Position numbers and translations under genes: made by a program. Below, piece after piece: positions 1-4,741 of a stretch of DNA of 7,304 nucleotides. This stretch comes from Acidobacteriota bacterium (GTDB lineage Bacteria; Acidobacteriota; Blastocatellia; Pyrinomonadales; Pyrinomonadaceae). The DNA lies in the NCBI GenBank assembly GCA_029777145.1, contig JAKOSS010000291.1:1-7304 (forward strand). Direction: 5' to 3'. The stretch's first letter is position 1. Each line of letters begins with the position of its first letter. Below the pieces are notes generated by a model. That model was given only the letters and a program-made list of their open reading frames with translations. It was not told the origin of the DNA and did no database searches.

Positions 1-234
1 GACGAGATCGCCCATTTTTCGTCGCCTGACATCGTGATCACGACCGCCGAATCAACGGATAAGAAGATCCGAATCCTCAACAGCAATACCGCGGTCGAGA
101 CCGGGAAATATCACGTGGTGGGAACGAACAAGGGCAAGCCGTTCGACGAGACGGGCCGGTACACGACGACCTGGATCTGGCGCGAACTGCGCTGGCAGAT
201 CATCGCCGACCATAATTCGGAGATCAAGAAATAA
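1..234 (+). CDS. DUF4440 / NTF2-like (SnoaL-like) protein, C-terminal fragment
   Basis: The reading frame is open from the first base of the window, so the gene begins upstream and only the last 77 residues are visible. The end has the typical DUF4440/SnoaL-like layout: a strand ending in VVITT-like residues, a strand with TGKYHVVGTNKG, then GRYTTTWIWRE followed by RWQIIADHNS. In this family the final pattern 'G-R-Y/F-T...W...WQI-x-A-x-H' forms the last two strands of a cone-shaped alpha+beta fold. Members are small dimeric proteins, some enzymes and some binding proteins, and no specific role can be given here. The GTG at 34 could be read as a start, but the upstream residues fit the fold and belong to the gene. 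No terminator is evident after the stop. Family assignment is fairly secure, function unknown. Confidence 0.75.
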   Translation, partial: DEIAHFSSPDIVITTAESTDKKIRILNSNTAVETGKYHVVGTNKGKPFDETGRYTTTWIWRELRWQIIADHNSEIKK

Positions 235-239
235 CTCGG

Positions 240-445
240 CGTTTCTTGGAACCTGGATCCCGAGAACCTGTAGATCCTGATTACGTCGGCGAGTTCGCCG
301 TTTTGGAGTTCGCCGACCTGAACGGAGACGGAAAAAGGAGTCCGTTTTAGGTGGTCAATTTACGTACGGCGGTGAGTCGACGGAGGTGTTCGAGTTTTCT
401 GATACCGGTCTGGAAAAGGTGTTGTTCATCGATTGTGGGGATTGA
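240..445 (+). pseudogene. Frameshifted FG-GAP/VCBS-like remnant
   Basis: Frame 3 is open from about 216 to the stop at 348-350. It reads FLEPGSREPVD, then DYVGEFAVLEFADLNGDGK, where F-x-DLNGDGK is the calcium-binding-like signature of FG-GAP/VCBS repeats. From about 332 the sense continues in frame 2 as KKESVLGGQFTYGG, then EVFEFSDTGLEKVLFIDCGD, ending at TGA 443-445. The run of five A at 332-336 would need one more A to join the two halves as GDGKKESVLGG. No ATG or GTG start lies in the frame-3 part, so it is N-terminally incomplete: a TTG at 246 is the only weak candidate. It is either a decayed gene or a small ORF broken by a homopolymer error. The family call rests on one repeat only. Confidence 0.55.
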
Positions 446-516
446 CACCAAGATTCAAACAAAGGGGCGCGAATGCCGAAACGCATTTCCACGTTTTTCA
501 AATTCAGTAGGTAATT
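446..516 (+). other. Short spacer before the lipoprotein gene, no firm element
   Basis: This stretch contains TTGACA-like DNA at 442-447 without a matching -10 box. It also holds a 5-bp stem, AATGC (472-476) with GCATT (483-487), followed by five T at 494-498 after a six-base gap. The stem is short and too far from the T-run to call a terminator, but nothing better separates the upstream remnant from the lipoprotein gene. Confidence 0.3.
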
Positions 517-1584
517 ATGAGGAAGAAACCGTTAATCGCGCTGATCGCGGCGATCCTGCCGATGTTCATTGTTGGTCTAGGCTGCAGCCGTTTGGCGGGC
601 CTCAAGACAAACTACTTCGAAGCGGACAATGCCGCGAAAGTCGTCGCCGACGTCAAGTCCAAGGTCGGCAAGAGTTTTCGCGTCGTGGAAGCCGTGGTCG
701 AGAAAGACGAAATGCGTCTGCAGATCGTTGACCCGAACAACCCCAGGAATATCGACGAATACCGCTCGCTCGCCGGATTTGTGACCGGACCCGAGCCGGT
801 AAAGCTCAATGCGCTGGTCAGCGATCCGACACAATCATCGGTTCCGGTCGAGGAGATCGATTTCGGGGCGGTGCCGAACATGGTGTCGGGCGCGCTCGAA
901 CGCACCGCACTTGATGGCGGATTCGTCAAGCGAATGACCTTTCAACGCGGATTTGCGATGCAGGGATCGGGAGCCGGAAGCCTCGGCGCGCCGCGGTGGA
1001 ATATCGAGGTCACCGGAACCCGGGAGAACGCGTCGGCAACCGCGAACGGCAAAGGCGAGATCATCGGACTAGATCTTTCGCAAACTTCCCGAGGCAAAGA
1101 CTATACGGTGCTGAGCAAAGGGGAGTTGACGCGCGCACAGCAGGCATTGAAGTCTGTAGTCGGCAGCGGCGCAAGTGTCAGCGATGTGACAATTCGCAAG
1201 AACAGCGTCGAGATAAACGCGGTCTTGGCCGATGGAAGCAACGACATGGAGAGATTCACCTTCGGAATTGGCGGCGTCAAAAAGGGACTTGTGGCCATTA
1301 AGGCGATCATGTCGAACACCGGCGGGTATTTTTCGATCGATGACATCAATTTCGTGAGGGCACTCGATTTTCTTGAGAAAGCGAAGGTGCGCCTCGAGAT
1401 GCCGAATGCCGAAGTAACGTCGATTTCCTTTTCACGGAAAGCGAGAACGGTAATGAATCTGGACAACAAATACAATCGAATCGATGTTTCGCTGAGAGAA
1501 GGCAAAAACGAAGGCTCGGTGGGATTCGACCTGACCGACGGATCGGAGGTCATTGCGTGGCGGAACGGACGCGAGTTGAAGTAG
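517..1584 (+). CDS. Probable lipoprotein of unknown function with repeated alpha/beta units
   Basis: The 355-residue product starts with MRKK, a hydrophobic stretch (residues 5-22) and Cys23 in GLGCS, which suggests signal peptidase II processing. The lipobox is not canonical because position -3 is Gly. After Cys23 I see four loosely similar units, each a helix followed by beta strands: about 34-75 (KVVADVKSK, RVVEAVVEKDEMRLQIV), 113-187 (helix 118-132, FVKRMTFQRG, WNIEVTG, GEIIGLDLS), 204-250 (TRAQQALKSVV, VSDVTIRKNSVEINAVL) and 279-347 (VRALDFLEKAK, VTSISFS, GSVGFDLTDGSEVIAW). I do not recognise the family. The ATG at 517 is preceded by a weak AGTAGG five bases upstream and is supported by the signal sequence directly after it. 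The stop lies one base from the stop of the convergent acetyltransferase gene. The protein is probably anchored in a membrane and faces the periplasm. Confidence 0.8.
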   Translation: MRKKPLIALIAAILPMFIVGLGCSRLAGLKTNYFEADNAAKVVADVKSKVGKSFRVVEAVVEKDEMRLQIVDPNNPRNIDEYRSLAGFVTGPEPVKLNALVSDPTQSSVPVEEIDFGAVPNMVSGALERTALDGGFVKRMTFQRGFAMQGSGAGSLGAPRWNIEVTGTRENASATANGKGEIIGLDLSQTSRGKDYTVLSKGELTRAQQALKSVVGSGASVSDVTIRKNSVEINAVLADGSNDMERFTFGIGGVKKGLVAIKAIMSNTGGYFSIDDINFVRALDFLEKAKVRLEMPNAEVTSISFSRKARTVMNLDNKYNRIDVSLREGKNEGSVGFDLTDGSEVIAWRNGRELK

Positions 1585-1585
1585 C

Positions 1586-2050
1586 TCAAAGATCGAGTTC
1601 CATGAACAGAGTTTCGCCGTAGGGATTGTGGTAGTAGGGCCCGATCACGCGAAAGCCGTAGGATTCATAAAGACTTACGGCTTTTCCCATTTTCGGCGGG
1701 TACGTATCGAGGCGCAGTTTGCGGTAACCCATTGAGCGCGCTTCGGCGATCAGGTGATCGATCAGCCCGACACCGATCCTCTGTCCGCGAAACTTGTCGC
1801 GGACGTAGAGACGCTTCATCTCGCAGATCCCTTCATCGAGTTTCTTGAGCGCGATACAGCCGGCCAGTTCATCGTCGGCAAATGCCAGCCAGAGCCGGCC
1901 GTCGGGCGGAGCGTAAGCGCCCGGCAGCGCCGCGAGCTCTTCGTCGAAGTTCTGAAAACACAACGACATCCCGAACCATTCCTGATACTCGATGAAGAGC
2001 CGTCGCGCCAGTTCGATCTGTTCTTCGGAATTGGCTTCGAGAATTGTCAT
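1586..2050 (-). CDS. GNAT family N-acetyltransferase
   Basis: The 154-residue protein has the usual length of a single-domain GNAT enzyme, which transfers an acetyl group from acetyl-CoA to an amine. The acetyl-CoA loop is clear at residues 78-96: MKRLYVRDKFRG then QRIGVGL, giving the Q/R-x-x-G-x-G/A motif with Q90, G93 and G95. Strand 4 before it reads LAGCIALKKLDEGICEMKRLYV. The C-terminal motif B is at 124-133, AVSLYESYGF, followed by FRVIGPYYHNPYGETLFMELDL, an ending common in this subgroup. The acceptor substrate cannot be told from sequence. The ATG at 2050 is the first in frame and sits right before the conserved fold, yet no Shine-Dalgarno sequence precedes it: the bases upstream are degenerate heptamer repeats. 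It lies 170 bp downstream of ribE on the same strand. Confidence 0.92.
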   Translation of the reverse strand: MTILEANSEEQIELARRLFIEYQEWFGMSLCFQNFDEELAALPGAYAPPDGRLWLAFADDELAGCIALKKLDEGICEMKRLYVRDKFRGQRIGVGLIDHLIAEARSMGYRKLRLDTYPPKMGKAVSLYESYGFRVIGPYYHNPYGETLFMELDL

Positions 2051-2052
2051 TC

Positions 2053-2073
2053 GTCAGTGGTCGGTGGTTAGAG
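2053..2073. repeat. Three degenerate heptamers ahead of the acetyltransferase gene
   Basis: The sequence reads as GTCAGTG, GTCGGTG and GTTAGAG end to end, three 7-base units sharing the GT(C/T)-x-G-x-G pattern. They lie two bases upstream of the acetyltransferase start codon (on the other strand) and occupy the place where a ribosome binding site would be expected. Three short diverged units could arise by chance, but the period equals that of the larger tract at 2162-2231. Confidence 0.5.
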
Positions 2074-2082
2074 TTTGGAGTT

Positions 2083-2096
2083 CCGCGTTTACGCGG
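2083..2096. other. Short perfect hairpin in the ribE-acetyltransferase gap
   Basis: CCGCG (2083-2087) and CGCGG (2092-2096) pair perfectly around a TTTA loop. On the strand of the flanking genes it is not followed by a T-run, so it does not look like a terminator for ribE. On the other strand the nearest T-run (2113-2118) is 16 bases away, too far. It could be a processing or stability element within a ribE-acetyltransferase transcript, or simply chance in GC-rich DNA. Confidence 0.35.
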
Positions 2097-2135
2097 CGCG
2101 GCGCACATTGCATTTTTTCGCTATCGAGTTGTCAC

Positions 2136-2160
2136 CACATAGACACAGAGAGCACATAGA
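2136..2160. repeat. Three imperfect copies of an octamer (CACATAGA type)
   Basis: CACATAGA (2136-2143), CACAGAGAG (2144-2152) and CACATAGA (2153-2160) follow one another, with the middle copy changed by one base and extended by one. The tract directly abuts the heptamer tract that begins at 2162. It has no coding role that I can see and lies between ribE and the acetyltransferase gene. Confidence 0.7.
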
Positions 2161-2161
2161 T

Positions 2162-2231
2162 GGCTCACGGCTTACTGTTCACGGCTCACGGCTTACTGTT
2201 CACGGCTCACGGCTTACTGCTCACGGCTCAC
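2162..2231. repeat. 70-bp heptamer-based tandem repeat (three 21-bp units plus one heptamer)
   Basis: The tract is ten consecutive heptamers. Each 21-bp unit is made of GGCTCAC, GGCTTAC and TGTTCAC. Units lie at 2162-2182, 2183-2203 and 2204-2224 (the last with one change, TGCTCAC), followed by GGCTCAC at 2225-2231. Read on the minus strand, every heptamer contains TGA or TAA at the same offset, and because 7 is not a multiple of 3 each unit stops all three frames. On the plus strand there are no stops at all. The ribE stop codon (2221-2223) and its last three codons lie inside this tract. Confidence 0.97.
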
Positions 2232-2880
2232 CGTCCAAGAATCCCAACTCCGCGAGACGTTCGCGGGTGATCGGCGATCCGCTCGCCTTATCACGATGCG
2301 TAACGATCCGCTCGACGTATTTCGCGATCATGTCGGTCTCAAGATTCACCTCGTCGTCACGTTTGAGCGTCGAAAGATTGGTCACTTCCCACGTTTTCGG
2401 AATGACCGCGATCTCGAAAAAATTGTCGCCAAGCGCGGCGACCGTGAGCGAGATCCCCTCAACGGCGATCGAGCCCTTATATATCAGATACCTCGCGATA
2501 TCCTTCGGAAACCCGATTCGGACCGTCCAGAATTCGCCCTCCGGAATGGCCGCGATAAAGCGCCCGCGGGCATCGACATGTCCCTGAACGATGTGCCCGC
2601 CGAGCCGGGTCGCCGGCGTCACGGCACGTTCGAGATTGACCGCCGATCCGACGGCCAACCGCCCGATCGTCGTCACCTTGAGCGTTTCGTCCGAGACGTC
2701 CGCGGCGAACGAATCGGCACGCACATCAAGCGCCGTCAAGCAGACGCCGTTGACCGCGATCGAATCTCCGTCCTTCGTTCCATCGGCGACCGTCTTCGCG
2801 CCGATCCGGATCCGCGCACCGGACGCCTGACGCGTGAGCGAAACAATCTTCCCAAGTTCTTCGATAATGCCCGTAAACAT
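2221..2880 (-). CDS. ribE: Riboflavin synthase (alpha subunit)
   Basis: This enzyme joins two molecules of 6,7-dimethyl-8-ribityllumazine to make riboflavin and a pyrimidinedione, the last step of riboflavin synthesis in the cytosol. The 219-residue protein starts with the hallmark MFTGIIEELG, which fixes the start at 2880 although the frame is open further upstream. It has the two tandem lumazine-binding domains: domain 1 with VNGVCLT (43-49, Cys47) and VNLERAV (81-87), and GGHIVQGHVD (94-103) at the start of domain 2. Domain 2 continues with YKGSIAVEGISLTV (134-147, Ser144), FEIAVIPKTWEVTNL and NLETDMIAKYVER (179-191, Asp183). Cys47, His101, Ser144 and Asp183 match the residues studied as Cys48, His102, Ser146 and Asp185 in the E. 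coli enzyme. The last three codons and the stop come from a tandem repeat. No other rib gene is present, and no FMN riboswitch is visible upstream. Confidence 0.97.
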   Translation of the reverse strand: MFTGIIEELGKIVSLTRQASGARIRIGAKTVADGTKDGDSIAVNGVCLTALDVRADSFAADVSDETLKVTTIGRLAVGSAVNLERAVTPATRLGGHIVQGHVDARGRFIAAIPEGEFWTVRIGFPKDIARYLIYKGSIAVEGISLTVAALGDNFFEIAVIPKTWEVTNLSTLKRDDEVNLETDMIAKYVERIVTHRDKASGSPITRERLAELGFLDGEP

Positions 2881-2895
2881 CGTTATTTCAATAGT

Positions 2896-2919
2896 CCGCG
2901 ACCGCCCAATCGATCGCGG
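2896..2919 (-). promoter_or_regulatory. Possible hairpin or operator in the ribE leader
   Basis: CCGCGA (2896-2901) and TCGCGG (2914-2919) form a perfect 6-base inverted repeat around a 12-base centre. It lies between the proposed ribE -10 box and the ribE start, so it would be in the leader RNA. There is no clear ribosome binding site before the ribE ATG. The element could be a stem-loop affecting translation or a dimer-binding DNA site, and chance is also possible. Confidence 0.35.
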
Positions 2920-2935
2920 TAGTTCAATTTCCAGA

Positions 2936-2966
2936 ATTATATCAATCAATCGTCCGCGGCACTCAA
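2936..2966 (-). promoter_or_regulatory. Putative sigma70-type promoter of ribE
   Basis: On the minus strand, TTGAGT (2961-2966) is followed after 19 bases by a perfect TATAAT (2936-2941). A start site near 2929 would give a leader of about 50 nt before the ribE ATG. The spacer is longer than the usual 17, so the -10 box is the main support. Confidence 0.5.
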
Positions 2967-2985
2967 CGGCGACGTCCGCCGGTGT

Positions 2986-3021
2986 TATATTTAAGTTGTA
3001 AAAGCCGCAAAAATTGGAGGG
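2986..3021 (+). promoter_or_regulatory. Putative -10 box and strong ribosome binding site of the protease gene
   Basis: TATATT at 2986-2991 is a plausible -10 box, though no good -35 box lies 16-18 bases before it. GGAGGG at 3016-3021 is a strong Shine-Dalgarno sequence nine bases from the ATG at 3031 and decides that start. The position where a -35 would lie overlaps the -35 of the opposing ribE promoter, so the two promoters might compete for polymerase. Confidence 0.5.
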
Positions 3022-3030
3022 ACAAAAGCC

Positions 3031-3516
3031 ATGATCTACGATGTTGAGTTGGTTCCCCAATCCACGAACATGTCATGCTGGGCCGCAAGTATGGCGATGA
3101 TTCTCGGCTGGCGCGACCAAGCCTCGTTCGACCCGCAGCGGATCGCCGAAAACCCCGGCGGAACCAATTACATGCCGCAGTACGCGGAGAACGGCCCCGG
3201 ACTTGATCCCAACGACCGATACATTCTCGAGCGCAACGGATTCCGACTCGAATCGCCGCAATGCTACACGCCGGCGGCGGTCGAAGCAATGCTGATGGAA
3301 TACGGGCCGCTCTGGTTTGCGTCGCTCGTCCCGGCGGGACCGCACATTCGGGTGATCCGCGGGATGACCGGCGATCAGGTCTATGTCAACGACCCGTCGC
3401 CGGTGAATCGGGGATCGCAGTATCGCCGCCAGTTCAGCGATGTTTTCGGAGAAATGGAGACGCTCGGCGCGAGCGAACTCGATCAGCCGTCTCCGGTCTA
3501 TATCGCCCATCTTTGA
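3031..3516 (+). CDS. Papain-like cysteine protease (C39-like/AvrRpt2-type fold)
   Basis: The 161-residue protein is a minimal papain-like domain. Residues 8-20 read VPQSTNMSCWAAS: Gln10 would form the oxyanion hole and Cys16, followed by Trp17, is the nucleophile. The second half has GPHIRVIRGMTGDQVYVNDP, in which His105 is the likely catalytic base and Asn120 (or Asp121) the third residue. This Q..C-W-A-A...H...VNDP pattern is that of the papain-like family grouping AvrRpt2 and bacterial C39-like proteins. There is no signal peptide, transmembrane segment or second domain, so it should stay in the cytosol unless another system exports it. It is not next to a peptide-exporting ABC transporter. 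Substrate and role are unknown. A strong GGAGGG site supports the start. The gene is divergent from ribE and 46 bp ahead of an exported protein gene. Confidence 0.82.
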   Translation: MIYDVELVPQSTNMSCWAASMAMILGWRDQASFDPQRIAENPGGTNYMPQYAENGPGLDPNDRYILERNGFRLESPQCYTPAAVEAMLMEYGPLWFASLVPAGPHIRVIRGMTGDQVYVNDPSPVNRGSQYRRQFSDVFGEMETLGASELDQPSPVYIAHL

Positions 3517-3562
3517 TCGGCGCCGAAACCGACACGTCACACCCCCGAGGAGTTGGAAGAAA

Positions 3563-4732
3563 ATGTTGTCTCATGGTCCTCTTGAGCGGAAATCCGTTCC
3601 GTTCGGGGCAGTTCTTTGCGTTCTTGCGGCGCTCGCAATGACGGCTGTTTTCACCTTTTCGGCATCGGCGCAGAAAGCGTCTTCACTCGTGATCCACGAT
3701 GCGACCGGCGCCGGAAACGGCGGCGAGAACGCGACATCCGGTCTTCGGAACGAGCTCAAGTCGGCGCTTGAACGGGAACGTCCGTGCGTCGAAACGATGG
3801 ACGATCAGGACATCCGCGACGCGATCCAGGACGAGCGCGAGCGAGCGTTGCTTGAAGGCGGAGACTCGGACGCGACGCTCAAGGCGATCGGCGATCGCAT
3901 GGGAGCCGGCGTCGTCGTCATGGTAAAGGCGACGCCCGGACCGAACGGTACGACTGTTTACACGGCATCGGCGATGGATCCGAAGACCGGTCGGATCCTG
4001 GATCGCCAGATCGGAACGGGTGATGAAGGCGCGAAACAAGCCGCTGAAAACCTTGTCCGGAATCTCGGCCCATATCTGTCGAACAACTGTCGGCCGCATT
4101 GGATCGGCACGATCACGTATGAGATGTCGTCGAACGAGACCAAGCAGAAGACAGATGCGGGAGAGATGCGGGCGGCGTCGCGGAACACGAAACGAACATT
4201 GACCGAAACATCGCAAATGTCCGAGACGATCAAAGCGACGCTCTTGCCGCCGAAGGACAATTCGGTCAGTTCTCCGCAAGCCCGCGTGATGCACCGGACG
4301 AAGTTCGTTTACAACAAGGATGCGAGCACGACCGGCGAGCTTTACTGCCGGCTTCCTGGGCGAAATCCGTTCTGGAAGGGATTTTCGCAGGAATACACCG
4401 AAACAACGACCCAACTCGGACAGGGAACGGACACGATGCCGGTGTTCATTTCGATCGACGACAACGGATCATACAGCATCAAGGTTACGGCCCCGGGCGG
4501 CGTGCTCTACGGCAAGTTCGAAACCTCGAGATCCGCTTCCGGCTGCGGCGACGAAAAGCCCGTTCCCGACAATAACGCCATCAGCATGCCGGAAGGCAAA
4601 ATTCAGGCGACGAGTTTTGACGCCAACGGCCAGGCGTCGTCTCCGAAACCAACCTCGCTCGCGGGATCGCAGAGCTTGGGAGACGGAAAAATCAAGATCT
4701 CGTGGAATCTGAGACTCGTCAAGCCGAAATGA
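3563..4732 (+). CDS. Exported protein with CsgG/TolB-N-like domain
   Basis: The 389-residue product has a signal peptide (basic residues at 9-10, hydrophobic core 14-33) with a likely cleavage at ASA|Q, residues 36/37. Residues 41-172 look like a CsgG/TolB N-terminal-type alpha/beta domain: SLVIHDATG, then LRNELKSALER, DDQDIRDAIQDERERALLEG, DSDATLKAIGDRMGAGVVVMVK, YTASAMDPKTGRILDRQ and a closing helix. In such proteins this domain senses or binds partners in the periplasm or outer membrane. Residues 179-389 form a beta-rich tail (IGTITYEM to KIKISWNLRLV) that I do not recognise. Four cysteines after cleavage (75, 176, 262, 328) could form two disulfides. The upstream ATG at 3440 is rejected because it overlaps the protease gene. 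The ATG at 3563 has GAGGAG ten bases before it and leads straight into the signal peptide. Confidence 0.8.
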   Translation: MLSHGPLERKSVPFGAVLCVLAALAMTAVFTFSASAQKASSLVIHDATGAGNGGENATSGLRNELKSALERERPCVETMDDQDIRDAIQDERERALLEGGDSDATLKAIGDRMGAGVVVMVKATPGPNGTTVYTASAMDPKTGRILDRQIGTGDEGAKQAAENLVRNLGPYLSNNCRPHWIGTITYEMSSNETKQKTDAGEMRAASRNTKRTLTETSQMSETIKATLLPPKDNSVSSPQARVMHRTKFVYNKDASTTGELYCRLPGRNPFWKGFSQEYTETTTQLGQGTDTMPVFISIDDNGSYSIKVTAPGGVLYGKFETSRSASGCGDEKPVPDNNAISMPEGKIQATSFDANGQASSPKPTSLAGSQSLGDGKIKISWNLRLVKPK

Positions 4733-4741
4733 AGGCCGCGA

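Noticed and set aside
442..470. Sigma70 promoter from the TTGACA-like hexamer at 442-447
   Set aside because: No -10-like hexamer lies 15-19 bases downstream; the region there is GGGGCG-rich.
472..498. Rho-independent terminator before the lipoprotein gene
   Set aside because: The stem has only five pairs and the T-run starts six bases after it, so it is too weak to call.
2162..2231. CRISPR array
   Set aside because: The repeat units are contiguous 21-bp copies with no spacers between them, and no cas gene is present.
2075..2587. Plus-strand open frame running through the heptamer tract (product with repeated SRLTVHG)
   Set aside because: The repeat simply has no stops on this strand, and the rest of the frame lies antisense to ribE. 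It is not a repeat protein.
2881..3030. FMN riboswitch (RFN element) upstream of ribE
   Set aside because: The likely leader is only about 50 nt, and I cannot find the conserved RFN segments. The whole gap is too short and is shared with a divergent gene.
2221..3060. Longer riboflavin synthase starting at 3060
   Set aside because: The family begins with MFTGI at 2880. The extra 60 residues match nothing known and would overlap the divergent gene's promoter and start.
3683..4414. 243-codon open frame on the minus strand inside the exported-protein gene
   Set aside because: The plus-strand gene has a signal peptide, a ribosome binding site and a recognisable domain. The minus frame is Arg-rich with no domain.
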